A DNA stretch of 64,000 nucleotides. It comes from Bradyrhizobium sp. AUGA SZCCT0176 (GTDB lineage: Bacteria; Pseudomonadota; Alphaproteobacteria; Rhizobiales; Xanthobacteraceae). Location of the stretch: positions 186,001 through 250,000 of the forward strand of contig NZ_JAFCMB010000001.1 of assembly GCF_018130145.1 (NCBI RefSeq). Direction: 5' to 3'. Below are positions 20,585 to 29,639 of the stretch, piece after piece. The translations under genes were made by a program, and so were the position numbers. Positions within the stretch are counted from its first letter, which is position 1; each line of letters opens with the position of its first letter. A model generated the notes under the pieces. That model was not told the DNA's origin. It made no database searches and was given only the letters and a program-made list of their open reading frames with translations.

Positions 20585-20681
20585 GTCATCCCGGGGCGCG
20601 AAGCGAACCCGGGATCTCGAGATTCCCCGGTGCGCAATTGCGCACCTGAGGTCTGGTCCTTCGGACCATCCCGGAATGACG
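20585..20681. repeat. Dispersed repeat, GTCATYCCGGGG...CCGGAATGAC family
   Basis: The arms GTCATCCCGGGGCGCG and ATCCCGGAATGACGG face each other with inner dyads (GTGCGCAATTGCGCAC, GGTCCTTCGGACC). The same family occurs at 37566-37646 and 62797-62890. Confidence 0.8.
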
Positions 20682-20708
20682 GCGACACAGAATCAGCGGA
20701 GTTCACCA

Positions 20709-21446
20709 ATGCAAAAACGAAACGCCACCGTCGCGGTGATCGGTGCCGGCGACTACATCGGCGGCGAAATTGCCAAGAAATTCGCTTCCGAAGGCTTCAC
20801 CGTGTTCGCCGGCCGGCGCGACGGCGCCAAGCTGGAGCCGTTGAAGAAGGAGATCGAGGCAGCAGGCGGGTCGATCGTGGCGCGCTCGCTCGATGCGCGC
20901 AAGGAGGACGAGGTCGCCGCCTTCCTCAACGACGCCGACGCGCACGCGCCGCTGGAGGTCTGCATTTTCAATGTCGGCGCCAACGTCAATTTCCCGATTC
21001 TTGAGACCACCGACCGCGTGTTTCGAAAGGTCTGGGAGATGGCCTGCTGGGCCGGCTTCCTGGCGGGCCGGGAATCGGCGCGGCTGATGCTGCCGCGCGG
21101 CCAGGGCAACATCTTCTTCACCGGCGCTACCGCGAGCCTGCGCGGCGGCAGTGGTTTTGCTGCCTTTGCCAGCGCGAAATTCGGCCTGCGCGCGGTGGCG
21201 CAATCGATGGCGCGGGAGCTCGGGCCAAAGAACATCCATGTTGCGCATCTGATCATCGATTCCGGCGTCGATACCGCCTGGGTGCGCGAGCGCCGCGAAC
21301 AGCTCTGGGGCAAGGAAGCCCTCGACAATCCGGATCTGCTGATGCCGCCGGCCTCGGTCGCGGCGGCCTATTGGCAGCTCTACCAGCAGCCGCGCAGCGC
21401 CTGGACGTTCGAGCTGGAGATTCGCCCGTTCGGGGAGAAGTGGTAG
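20709..21446 (+). CDS. atypical SDR-family protein lacking the catalytic tyrosine
   Basis: This 245-residue Rossmann-fold protein has the nucleotide-binding start TVAVIGAGDYIGGEIAKKF and FNVGANVNFP. At the active site the usual YxxxK reads Phe153-Ala-Ser-Ala-Lys157, so the catalytic tyrosine is replaced by phenylalanine while the lysine remains. It is therefore either not a standard dehydrogenase or uses another acid. ATG 20709 lies just after a dispersed repeat; the longer frame from 20328 overlaps the upstream gene and is rejected. The substrate is unknown. Confidence 0.82.
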   Translation: MQKRNATVAVIGAGDYIGGEIAKKFASEGFTVFAGRRDGAKLEPLKKEIEAAGGSIVARSLDARKEDEVAAFLNDADAHAPLEVCIFNVGANVNFPILETTDRVFRKVWEMACWAGFLAGRESARLMLPRGQGNIFFTGATASLRGGSGFAAFASAKFGLRAVAQSMARELGPKNIHVAHLIIDSGVDTAWVRERREQLWGKEALDNPDLLMPPASVAAAYWQLYQQPRSAWTFELEIRPFGEKW

Positions 21447-21458
21447 GACGCTCTTTCC

Positions 21459-21575
21459 GTCATGGCCGGGCTTGACCCGGCCATCCACGTCTTGCTTGCT
21501 GCTGCGGTGTTAAGACGTGGATGCCCGGCACACCTAGCGCGAAGACGCGCTTCGCGCTACTGGCCGGGCATGACG
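21459..21575. repeat. Dispersed repeat, GTCATGGCCGGGC...GGCCGGGCATGAC family
   Basis: The outer arms GTCATGGCCGGGCTTGACC and TGGCCGGGCATGACG face each other. An inner dyad, CCATCCACGTCTT / AAGACGTGGATG, is also present. Sister copies lie at 23194-23280 and 36165-36255. Confidence 0.85.
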
Positions 21576-21635
21576 AGGACCGTGATATCTCCGGCTCTCT
21601 AGATGAAGTAAGCTAGAACAAAACGGAGTTGAACG

Positions 21636-22556
21636 ATGCGCATTCTCGTGGTCGGCGCCGGCGCCATCGGCGGATATTTCGGCGGTAGGTTGCTTCAGGC
21701 CGAGCGCGACGTGACGTTTCTGGTGCGGCCGAAGCGGGCCTCTGAACTCGCCTCCGCCGGCCTCGTCATCAAGAGCCCTGCCGGCGACGTCACGCTGAAG
21801 AATCCGCCGACGGTGCAGGCCGACAAGCTCAGCGAAAAATTCGACGTAGTGCTGCTGAGCTGCAAGGCGTTCGATCTCGAGGACGCGATCAGGTCCTTTG
21901 CGCCGGCGGTTGGCCCAAATACCGCGATCATCCCACTGCTCAATGGCATGCTGCACCTGAACGTGCTCGACGAAAGATTTGGCGCGGAGCGCGTGCTGGG
22001 CGGCCTCTGTGCGATTGCCGCGACGCTCAACGAGGCGCGCGAGGTGGTGCAGCTGGCGCCGATGCAGTCGCTCAATTTCGGCGAACGCGACGGCAAGATG
22101 TCGGATCGCGTCCGTGCGATCTCTGAAATCTTCACCAGCGGCAACATTGGCGCTGTTGCCAGCGAACACATCATGCAGGATATGTGGGAAAAGTGGGTAT
22201 TCCTGGCCTCATTGGCGGCCTCGACCTGCCTGATGCGCACTTCGGTGGGCAACATCCTGGCGGTGACGGGCGGCAAGGATTTCCTGCTCGGCATGCTCGA
22301 TGAATGCAGCGCGGTCGCATCAGCGGAAGGCTTTGCGCCCGGTGGACCGTTCTTCCAGCGCACCCGCGGTTTGTTGACCGCGGAAGGCTCGCCCATGACC
22401 GCCTCGATGTTCCGCGACGTCAAGACGGGATTCCCGGTCGAAGCCGATCACGTCATCGGCGATCTCGTCGCCCGTGCCGACGCCGCGAAAATTCCGGTGC
22501 CGAAACTGCGCATCACCTACACCCATCTCAAGGCGTATGAAAAGCAGCGGGGGTGA
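21636..22556 (+). CDS. panE: 2-dehydropantoate 2-reductase (ketopantoate reductase family)
   Basis: This 306-residue protein shows MRILVVGAGAIGGYFGGRLL (NADPH-binding GxGxxG), VLLSCKAFDLEDAI, PLLNGMLHLNVL and the C-terminal MWEKWVFLASLAASTCLMR with EGSPMTASMFRDVKTGFPVEADHVIGDLV. The last region carries the catalytic lysine and glutamate area typical of PanE/ApbA. The enzyme makes pantoate for CoA synthesis. Such genes are often multicopy, so this copy need not be the pathway enzyme. It is convergent with the cytochrome gene. Confidence 0.88.
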   Translation: MRILVVGAGAIGGYFGGRLLQAERDVTFLVRPKRASELASAGLVIKSPAGDVTLKNPPTVQADKLSEKFDVVLLSCKAFDLEDAIRSFAPAVGPNTAIIPLLNGMLHLNVLDERFGAERVLGGLCAIAATLNEAREVVQLAPMQSLNFGERDGKMSDRVRAISEIFTSGNIGAVASEHIMQDMWEKWVFLASLAASTCLMRTSVGNILAVTGGKDFLLGMLDECSAVASAEGFAPGGPFFQRTRGLLTAEGSPMTASMFRDVKTGFPVEADHVIGDLVARADAAKIPVPKLRITYTHLKAYEKQRG

Positions 22557-22569
22557 GGTTTTATTCGTT

Positions 22570-22595
22570 GTCGTCCCGGCGAACGCCGGGACGAC
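22570..22595. terminator. Short GC hairpin between convergent panE and cytochrome gene
   Basis: A perfect 12-bp stem GTCGTCCCGGCG/CGCCGGGACGAC has a 2-base loop. It sits between two convergent stops. It lacks a T-tract, so a terminator role is inferred. The same core opens the repeats at 55735 and 63938. Confidence 0.55.
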
Positions 22596-22600
22596 AGCAA

Positions 22601-23182
22601 TTACAAATGCGCCAGATAATGCGCCAGCGCCTCGATCTCCTCTTCGCTGAGGGAATAGGCGACACTCGCCATCGCCGCCATGCCGCCGCCGGACCGCACC
22701 CCTGACTTGTAGTCGTGCAGCGCCTTGATGAGATAATCCTGACGCTGCCCGGCGACGCGGGCGACCGCCTTGGTGCCGGCGTAGTCCGGCAGGTGGCAAG
22801 ACGCGCAACGCCCGCCCACGGCCGCCTGCGCGCCCTTCTTCGACAGATCCGGCTTGTCGTCGGCCGGCGCCTTCGGCGGCGATAGCTGCGCGAAATAGGC
22901 GCCGAGATTGCGGATGTCCTCGTTGTTGAGCTGCTCGACGACCGGCTGCATCTGCTCGTTCTTGCGGGCACCGGCGCGGTAGAACACCAGCTGCCACTGG
23001 ATGAACATGTCCGGCTGCGCCGCCAGCGAGGGAATGTTTTCCATTTGCGAAATGCCGTTCTCGCCGTGACAGCCGACGCACAATTCGGCCTTCGCCTTGC
23101 CGGCGGCGATATCGGCGGCATGGGTGGGGCCGCAGATCATCGCTGCTGCTAGTAGGACCCCGGTAAACGCAAGTCGCATCAT
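22601..23182 (-). CDS. dihaem c4-type cytochrome c, periplasmic
   Basis: This 193-residue precursor has a leader ending near THAA (residue 23). Two haem sites, CVGCH (Cys35-His39) and CASCH (Cys126-His130), lie in two similar ~90-residue halves, the layout of cytochrome c4/c-553-like electron carriers. ATG 23182 (with a second ATG at 23179) follows GGGAGAGCT; the frame beyond comes from a dispersed repeat. It follows the sorbosone-dehydrogenase-like gene on the same strand and is a plausible electron acceptor for it. Confidence 0.9.
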   Translation of the reverse strand: MMRLAFTGVLLAAAMICGPTHAADIAAGKAKAELCVGCHGENGISQMENIPSLAAQPDMFIQWQLVFYRAGARKNEQMQPVVEQLNNEDIRNLGAYFAQLSPPKAPADDKPDLSKKGAQAAVGGRCASCHLPDYAGTKAVARVAGQRQDYLIKALHDYKSGVRSGGGMAAMASVAYSLSEEEIEALAHYLAHL

Positions 23183-23193
23183 AGCTCTCCCGT

Positions 23194-23280
23194 CGTCATG
23201 GCCGGGCTTGACCCGGCCATCCATCTCTCTTCAAGAAATTTTGCGTTGATGGATGCCCGGATCAAGTCCGGGCATGACGA
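23194..23280. repeat. Dispersed repeat, GTCATGGCCGGGC family, inside an operon
   Basis: The arms GTCATGGCCGGGCTTGACCC and CCGGATCAAGTCCGGGCATGAC face each other. An inner CCATCCAT/ATGGATG is present. The element separates two same-strand genes (dehydrogenase then cytochrome) and could attenuate or process the shared transcript. Confidence 0.8.
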
Positions 23281-23356
23281 GCATGTTCCATTCCAAAACG
23301 CGAAGCTGCGGCCACTCGATCCCGAGTAACCGCAGCCTCGCCTGTTCGTTTGCGCC

Positions 23357-24619
23357 TTACTTCTTGGCGTAGCTGATGCGATAGATCGCACCGGCCCAGT
23401 CGTCGGACACCAGGATCGAGCCGTCCTTGTCGATGATGATGTCGTTGGGACGGCCGAGATAGCCCTGGTCGCCTTCGAGCCAGCCGGAAGCAAAGATCTC
23501 CTGCTTGGCGTTCTTGCCGTCGGGACCGACGATGACGCGCTTGATCCGGGCGCCCTGGTACTTTTTCCGGTTCCAGGAGCCGTGTTCGGCGATCAGGATG
23601 TTGTTCTTGTACTCGGCGGGGAATTGGCTGCCGGTATAGAACTTCATGCCGAGCGGCGCCACATGCGCGCCGAGATTGAGCACGGGCGGGGTGAATTCCG
23701 AGCACTTGTGACCCATCGCGAATTTCGAATCCGGCATATTCCCCTGGTGGCAGTAGGGATAGCCGAAATGCTCGCCGATCTTCGAGATCATGTTGAGCTT
23801 GTCGCTCGGCAGGTCGTCGCTGATCCAGTCCCGCGCGTTCTCCGTGAACCAGTATCGCCCCGAGCGTGGATCGACGTCGCCGCCGACGCTGTTGCGGACG
23901 CCGAGCGCCCAGATTTCCGCGTTGCCTGTCTTGGGATCGACGCGGCGGATCTGCGAGAGGCTGGTGGGCGGGAGGCCGATGTTGAAGGGAGGTCCGAACG
24001 GCAGGTAGAACCAGCCTTCCTTGTCGACCGCGATGTATTTCCAGCCATGCGCGACGTAGGACGGCATGTCGTCATACACCACCTTGCCGGCGCCGAGATT
24101 GTCGAGATTGGCTTCGGCGTTTTCGTATTTGATCAGCTTGTTGATCGCGACGACGTAGAGCGCGCCATCGACGAAGGCGAGGCCGGTCGGCATGGTGAGG
24201 CCCTTGAGGACAGTCTTGACCTCTCTCTTGCCGCCATTGTCCTTGATCGCGTAGACATTGCCGAGGCTGAAGGAGCCGACAAACAGCGTGCCCTTGTCAC
24301 CCCTGGCCATCTGCCGCGCCTCCAGAACGTTGGAGGCGTAGACCTCGATCTTGAAGCCCGCCGGCAGTTTGATCTTCGGGATCAGCTTGGCGAGTTCGGC
24401 GTCCGTCGCGCCGGTCGGCGGGCCGGACGGCGGCGCCTGCCCCTTCTGCGCCTCGGTCTCGTCGCCGAGAAACCAGTCGGGCGGCGGGTTGGTCCAGAAT
24501 TCCTTGGTGCCGGATTCGTATTTCTTCAGCGGCTTCTGTTGCGCGTTGGCCTGGCTGGCCGCCGCGACAACGAGGATCGCCGTGAGCGCAAGAATAGATC
24601 GATGGAAAGCCGATTTCAT
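23357..24619 (-). CDS. PQQ-type sugar/sorbosone dehydrogenase-like beta-propeller protein
   Basis: This 420-residue precursor has a signal peptide ending near SQANA (residue 25). The body is a beta-propeller with repeated blades: GFKIEVYASNVLEARQMA, GLTMPTGLAFVDGALYVV, IRRVDPKTGNAEIWALGVRN, GRYWFTENARDW, NNILIAEHGSWNR and LGRPNDIIIDKDGSILVSDD. This is the soluble aldose/sorbosone dehydrogenase fold that binds PQQ. The substrate is unknown. The dihaem cytochrome immediately downstream suggests a periplasmic dehydrogenase-cytochrome couple. Confidence 0.87.
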   Translation of the reverse strand: MKSAFHRSILALTAILVVAAASQANAQQKPLKKYESGTKEFWTNPPPDWFLGDETEAQKGQAPPSGPPTGATDAELAKLIPKIKLPAGFKIEVYASNVLEARQMARGDKGTLFVGSFSLGNVYAIKDNGGKREVKTVLKGLTMPTGLAFVDGALYVVAINKLIKYENAEANLDNLGAGKVVYDDMPSYVAHGWKYIAVDKEGWFYLPFGPPFNIGLPPTSLSQIRRVDPKTGNAEIWALGVRNSVGGDVDPRSGRYWFTENARDWISDDLPSDKLNMISKIGEHFGYPYCHQGNMPDSKFAMGHKCSEFTPPVLNLGAHVAPLGMKFYTGSQFPAEYKNNILIAEHGSWNRKKYQGARIKRVIVGPDGKNAKQEIFASGWLEGDQGYLGRPNDIIIDKDGSILVSDDWAGAIYRISYAKK

Positions 24620-25038
24620 CGCGTCACTCCCTATGCAGCCTGGGGGGCTGCGCCTGTTATTATTTGAACGTTCGAGAGGCGAACTTGGTCAGGTGAGGTG
24701 GAATAGACCGTAAAATGGTAGCACATCTATTTCAGGAGAAAAGCGTGGGCTGCGCTACCCTGTCAGACGAAATTAGATTGAGTGCAAACTTTTCTTCGTC
24801 GGGTTTTGTTTTCGGACTTTTTCAAGGACGCTGCACCGCAATATTCGTTTGAAGCGAGCGCGGCGTCCGGATCGAACGGTGCGCGTCCCGGTGGGCGGGC
24901 TTCCACAGGCGAGGCAGATCGTGCGCGTGTTGGTTCTCGGTGGGACGGGCCTGATCGGCTCTGCCGTGGTGCGGCAACTCGTTGGCCGCCGACATGAATT
25001 GTCGCCCCGGAAGCCGCGATCGCCGCGGGATAACCGCG
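24620..25038. other. Intergenic region holding an epimerase remnant
   Basis: About 420 bases lie between two genes. Apart from the gene fragment at 24921-25004, the left 300 bases hold the promoter of the sorbosone-dehydrogenase-like gene, whose start is at 24619. No complete gene or RNA was recognised. Confidence 0.5.
24921..25004 (+). pseudogene. 5' remnant of an NAD(P)-dependent epimerase-type gene
   Basis: From a GTG at 24921, preceded by GGCGAGGCAGATC, the frame reads VRVLVLGGTGLIGSAVVRQL and a few more residues. This is an unmistakable Rossmann GxxGxxG start of an epimerase/reductase. Homology stops after about 28 codons, and the frame then runs antisense into the end of the DUF2235 gene. 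It looks like the decayed 5' end of a gene deleted when the DUF2235 locus took its present position. Confidence 0.7.
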
Positions 25039-27366
25039 CTATCGCGTGCGCCTCAACGACAGCACTGCGGTGCCGTGGTTGTTGCGGTAGAGCAAATCAT
25101 AGAGACCGGGAATGCCGATCACGGCGTCGTTGACGAAGACGAACAATTCTTCCTTGCCGTTGGGCGCAATCGTCGGCGTGATATTGAACTGGATGATGTC
25201 GTCATAGGGATCGGGCTCGTAGGAGTCCTCCTCGCCGCCGACATTGCCAAAACGCAGCACGATGCGGAACCAGTCCTTGGATAATTCCCGCCGCATCGGC
25301 AGCAATAGCCAGAGATAGACACGCTCGTACCATTGCGGCCGCTCCTTGCTGGAAAAGCCCCCGACCGGCGTGCCGATGCGGGCAAGGCCATTGAACCATT
25401 GCTTGTCTTCGCCGCTTTTGGCGCCGGGTTGAATCGTCACATAATAGCGGCCGCGATGCTGCAGCAGGATGCCGGTCGCCTTGCACAAATCCGACGTCTT
25501 GAATTCGACGCGCGCGGTCTGGTTGACGGCCAGCACCGCAGGTTTTGGATCGGTATCTCGACGCACGCAGGTTAGTCCGGCCGTGTCGAAGCCGTCGTAA
25601 GCGAGGTGGCTGACAAACGCCAATCCGAGATAGATGAACATCACCGCGAACAGGAAAGGCGCGATCATGGTCTTCAATTTGTCGTGGAAATGGATGTAAA
25701 GCGGACTGCTGCGCAGACCGTAAATCCCGTTGTCGGGAAGGCCTGTCGGCGCTTGCGGCGATTTTCGCCAGATCGAAGCCATCAAGCGCGAGGTCCGGCC
25801 CGCGATCCACGAGTTCACATACAACAGCGCCGAGACCAGGCCCACCATGACCAGAAACCAGGCTGGCGCGCGTGCATAACCGTCGGCCCAGGTCGATGCG
25901 AGGGTTGGAAGAAGTCCCAACGCAAAGCGCACGAAGTCCGACACCCACCGGATCGGACTGGTATATTCATCGTAGCGTGGCGCACTGGAGACCAGGGGGA
26001 AGATCACCAGCCACAGCGTCGCGCCGACGGTAGCGAAATAGGCGATACGGCGTGCCCAGACCCAGTTCCAGACATGCTCCTGCGCCAGTGCGCGCTGCGC
26101 CGCGGCCGCGCTGGTCTCGAACGGTTGTGTCGACGGCGCGATGCTGAAAGTGTCGGGTGAGACGATCTCGCCATCTTCCTTGACGACTTCGTAGTACGGC
26201 GGCAGGCCGACCGGCGCGTAGGCATGCGCGTTGTTCTCGATGCGCCGGAACACAGTCTCGTGAATCTTGGCGCTGATGACGTCGACCTCGTCTTCTTCCA
26301 GTTTCTTCGGATAGAAGGCCGGCACCAGCTTACGCGGTCCGTAGCGGTAATAGCCGCCAACGCCTTTGCGCGGATCGTACAGCCGTCCGTCCTTGTCGCG
26401 CTTCGAGATCGCGTTCTTGAACGTGTCGGGATCGGCAATCATGTGGTCGGGGCTCGGCGGCTGGCCCGCATAATCCGACTTGAATTTCAGCCCGCAGCGT
26501 TTCGCCTCGGTGATCATCCAGACGAAGGGGATGTGAGCCAGCGCATCGTCGGGATAGCCGCCGCCGACATTGGTGTGCACGCCGGCGAACCAGACCTGGC
26601 TGATGCGTTCGTTCTTGATGAAGCGCTTCCCGCCGGGTTCGGCCGGCGATGCCGCACCATGGATACCAGCGGTTTCATCCCAGAGCTGGGGGTGGAAGGT
26701 GGTGCGTTCCTCGTCGAGCGCCAGCGCCTGACAGGCGCGCATGACGCTCGGCGACAAATGCTTGTTCGGCAGTTCAAGCGGCCAGATATAGTCATGAATG
26801 CCGCGGGTCATTTCGTCGACCGGCATGCCGTAGGCGGCAACCGTGTCCCAGACCCCGATGAACCTGATCTTGACGTTCCTGCGAACCTCTCTTGGCGGGT
26901 AGTGCGGGCCGAACTTGTTGCGGATCCACTGGTACGGCCGTTCAAATCTCAGTTTGGGGTAGCGGTCCTTGCGATAAGCACGGTAGGCCGCACTCGCCAG
27001 GCTGTGCAGTTCAACCTCGTTATCGGCCTTGACGAGCCCCTGGCTGTCGATCATCCCCATCACGATCCGGATGGTGAAGGCACCGCGGCTGAAGCCAAAG
27101 CCGAACAGTTCGTCGTCCTTGTCGCGATAGTTCCGGCAGGCGAATTTGTAGAGCGCGATGACGTTGCGGCGCAGGCCGAGACCGAACGCACCACCTAGGA
27201 TCGCCATCGGCTTGAACGACGAGGTGCCGACGCCGTCGTCATACAATGCGACCTGGTCGTTGCCGGAGAGATCCAGCGCCTCGAAGGTGCGCCAGACATT
27301 GGTGCGCCAGACTTTTGCCGAGGAATTGCCGGTGCCGTCGGACAGCAGGATGATTTTTCGGCTCAT
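25039..27366 (-). CDS. DUF2235 alpha/beta-hydrolase with membrane segments
   Basis: This 775-residue protein begins MSRKIILLSDGTGNSS, the DUF2235 start. The nucleophile elbow GFSRGAF places Ser93 in GxSxG. VKIRFIGVWDTVAAYG and VWFAGVHTNVGGGYPDD supply the expected Asp and His. The middle and C-terminal part (about 440-600) has several hydrophobic segments, so it is probably membrane-bound. DUF2235 includes the type VI secretion phospholipase effectors Tle1, but no secretion genes, VgrG or immunity gene lie here, so a housekeeping lipase or esterase is as likely. Start at ATG 27366. Confidence 0.85.
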   Translation of the reverse strand: MSRKIILLSDGTGNSSAKVWRTNVWRTFEALDLSGNDQVALYDDGVGTSSFKPMAILGGAFGLGLRRNVIALYKFACRNYRDKDDELFGFGFSRGAFTIRIVMGMIDSQGLVKADNEVELHSLASAAYRAYRKDRYPKLRFERPYQWIRNKFGPHYPPREVRRNVKIRFIGVWDTVAAYGMPVDEMTRGIHDYIWPLELPNKHLSPSVMRACQALALDEERTTFHPQLWDETAGIHGAASPAEPGGKRFIKNERISQVWFAGVHTNVGGGYPDDALAHIPFVWMITEAKRCGLKFKSDYAGQPPSPDHMIADPDTFKNAISKRDKDGRLYDPRKGVGGYYRYGPRKLVPAFYPKKLEEDEVDVISAKIHETVFRRIENNAHAYAPVGLPPYYEVVKEDGEIVSPDTFSIAPSTQPFETSAAAAQRALAQEHVWNWVWARRIAYFATVGATLWLVIFPLVSSAPRYDEYTSPIRWVSDFVRFALGLLPTLASTWADGYARAPAWFLVMVGLVSALLYVNSWIAGRTSRLMASIWRKSPQAPTGLPDNGIYGLRSSPLYIHFHDKLKTMIAPFLFAVMFIYLGLAFVSHLAYDGFDTAGLTCVRRDTDPKPAVLAVNQTARVEFKTSDLCKATGILLQHRGRYYVTIQPGAKSGEDKQWFNGLARIGTPVGGFSSKERPQWYERVYLWLLLPMRRELSKDWFRIVLRFGNVGGEEDSYEPDPYDDIIQFNITPTIAPNGKEELFVFVNDAVIGIPGLYDLLYRNNHGTAVLSLRRTR

Positions 27367-27473
27367 GGGACATGCCTCGCCCGCGGCATGAAATGAGTAT
27401 GCAACCTAGGGTATCAGAGCATGACACGTTCTGACCGAATAGAGAAGCACACCGCGGGCAGGGCGGCCGCCCG

Positions 27474-28085
27474 TCAATACGGCGGCTCGTCATAGACGGG
27501 CTTGCCGTCGATCAGCAGGCGCTTGATCGCCGCCTGGCCGGAAGCCGTCACGGCCGCGACCACCTCCAGCCGTGCCTTTTCGGTCGTCTCGATTTTCTTG
27601 CCCTCGCCCTGCGGCACGAAATAGCTCTCGAGCCCGTATTTCACGAGCGCGGCGCGGATTCCGGGCGTGCAGACCCTGAGCCCCGCCTCGTTAGGCGGAC
27701 AGACCGATCCCGCGCTCACCGTGCCCAGAATGACGATATCGGCGCCGGACACCGCCGGCCGCTCGGATGAGATCGCGACCGCCCTCGCCTTGCCGTTCTC
27801 GTCGGGCCGCAGGGTCACGAATACTTTTTGCCCCCGTTTGAACTCACTCGTTGAGTCCTTCGGCAGGTCAACCGCCGAGATTCGATAGTCGAGAATGACG
27901 TAATCGCCGCGAAACAGGTCGCGCGGGTCGACGGGCACGATCTCGAGCCGGACTTCCTGGCCGTTTCGCAATATTTCCGCCCGTTGATAGACCATCGCGA
28001 GGATCAGTCCGCAGAGCAGCAGCGCGGCGAGGATGTAGCGCGGAAGCAGCGGGACGCGCGCAAGGAAAGTATCGATCGTACCCAT
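27474..28085 (-). CDS. GDYXXLXY-domain membrane protein
   Basis: This 203-residue protein has one N-terminal membrane segment (about 15-32), then LEIVPVDPRDLFRGDYVILDYRIS, which contains the GDYxxLxY signature naming the family, and a C-terminal region ending LLIDGKPVYDEPPY. Its ATG at 28085 overlaps the stop of the DUF2157 gene by one base (TGATG), so the two are translationally coupled. GDYXXLXY and DUF2157 proteins are routinely found as neighbours. The function is unknown; both act at the inner membrane. Confidence 0.85.
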   Translation of the reverse strand: MGTIDTFLARVPLLPRYILAALLLCGLILAMVYQRAEILRNGQEVRLEIVPVDPRDLFRGDYVILDYRISAVDLPKDSTSEFKRGQKVFVTLRPDENGKARAVAISSERPAVSGADIVILGTVSAGSVCPPNEAGLRVCTPGIRAALVKYGLESYFVPQGEGKKIETTEKARLEVVAAVTASGQAAIKRLLIDGKPVYDEPPY

Positions 28086-29371
28086 CAGGCCGCACTCCCC
28101 GAGGATTGTTCATTGGCACGCCTCGACCAGCTCGCGAGCTTGTGCGCCCCCAGGGCGAGCCCCAGCAGCACGACACCGGCGGCAAGGAAGAACAGGGACT
28201 GGTCGAGCAATGTGCCGACCGTGCGCCAGAGCAGGATCAATATCGAAACGCCGAACACCGCGTAGCCGACCACGACAAATGTCCGCAGGCCGACCAGCAG
28301 GCCGCCTGCGATCAAGGCCACCGCGCTGACGAGCACGGCGATGGGAATCAGCACGCGGCTCGGAATTGCGGGGCCGCCCACCAGCATCAGCGGAATCGTC
28401 AAGCCAATGGCGCAGGCCGCGATGATCACAAGCCGCCCGTTGTCCCTGTGCCGTGCCAGTACCGCGAGGGCCGCAAGCGCGAGCGCCGCCGCGACATAAG
28501 CAAGGCCGAGATGCGCATCGATGGCGTGCGCGGAGCGGACTGATTTTTCCAGAACGAGTTCGATTTCAAAGCAGAGAAACACGCCGAAGGCCCAGCCACC
28601 CCATGGCAGGAGCGCCCGGAACTCGGCGGGCCAGTCCCGGTCCAGCGCCAGCAGCCCGATCGCGATGTAGGCTACCGAGAACGCAATGCCGCCATGGATC
28701 AGGCGATCCGCTGGCGCCCACGTCAGTGTGGCCAGCCAGACGCCCAGCGCCAGAGCTGCAGCATGCGCCACCAGGCGATTTTCGCGGCCCAGCGCCAACG
28801 CAAATGCCGGAACGAACAGCAGGAAAAACGGCCAATGGATTTCGTGCCATTGCGCGTCGTCGAACCTTCCGAACGACCAGGCCGTCATCGCCGCAAAGGC
28901 AATCACGAGCGGGCCGCTCTTGCCCGTCAGCGCGGCCGCGATGAGCGCGCCGATCGCCACCAGCATCGCTCCCGCCGGCCAGTCGCCCGGCAGATGATAC
29001 ATCTGGCCGACCAGCGCCACGCCCGCGCCGAAGCTAAGCGTGGCGAATGTCACGGCGGCATCGGCGCCCCATGGGATCGCGCGCCGGCCGAGCAGAAGGG
29101 CGATCGGAAAACAGGCCGCAATCAGCGAGAGGATGCCGACCAGCCTGACCAGGCGCGGAATCTCCTGCCAGTTCGCGGCAACAAAGGCGCTGACGCTGGC
29201 CGCCAGCATCAGGGCGCCGAGCATCGCGAAGATGGCGGGCAGGCGCGAGGTCGCCTCTTCGCCAAATCGCGCCTTGCGGATGGAATGGGCCGCGTCGCCC
29301 GAAATCACGCCCTCTGCGACCCATTTGACCAGGTCCGCCTCAAGGCGCTGCCGATATCCACGTTCGAACAA
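28085..29371 (-). CDS. DUF2157 multi-pass membrane protein
   Basis: This 428-residue protein has a short soluble N-terminus with LVKWVAEGVISGDAAHSI, typical of DUF2157, followed by about 12 hydrophobic segments. FAMLGALMLAASVSAFVAANWQEIP and GQMYHLPGDWP are conserved family stretches. It is the first gene of a two-gene unit with the GDYXXLXY gene. It is probably a membrane partner or chaperone of unknown role. Confidence 0.85.
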   Translation of the reverse strand: MFERGYRQRLEADLVKWVAEGVISGDAAHSIRKARFGEEATSRLPAIFAMLGALMLAASVSAFVAANWQEIPRLVRLVGILSLIAACFPIALLLGRRAIPWGADAAVTFATLSFGAGVALVGQMYHLPGDWPAGAMLVAIGALIAAALTGKSGPLVIAFAAMTAWSFGRFDDAQWHEIHWPFFLLFVPAFALALGRENRLVAHAAALALGVWLATLTWAPADRLIHGGIAFSVAYIAIGLLALDRDWPAEFRALLPWGGWAFGVFLCFEIELVLEKSVRSAHAIDAHLGLAYVAAALALAALAVLARHRDNGRLVIIAACAIGLTIPLMLVGGPAIPSRVLIPIAVLVSAVALIAGGLLVGLRTFVVVGYAVFGVSILILLWRTVGTLLDQSLFFLAAGVVLLGLALGAHKLASWSRRANEQSSGSAA

Positions 29372-29502
29372 TTGCCAGCCTCGCTTGTGTCACGATCCTT
29401 GCGGCGCGGCACAAGACGACGCTGCAATCCTTGGTATCAGAAGATGGCATGCAGGTTCGGGAGAAAGAAGAGCGCGGCGGCGGCAGGTCGCCCGCCACCA
29501 CA

Positions 29503-29535
29503 AACGACAAAGCCGCCTGACGGCGGCTTGTCGTT
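29503..29535 (-). terminator. Rho-independent terminator of tRNA-Gly
   Basis: On the reverse strand, AACGACAAGCCGCC / GGCGGCTTTGTCGTT form a 14-bp stem with one bulged base and a 4-base loop. It begins 30 bases after the tRNA 3' end. Confidence 0.75.
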
Positions 29536-29564
29536 CAATCATTGCTTGGGCATGCGAGAAATCT

Positions 29565-29639
<75 letters not shown>

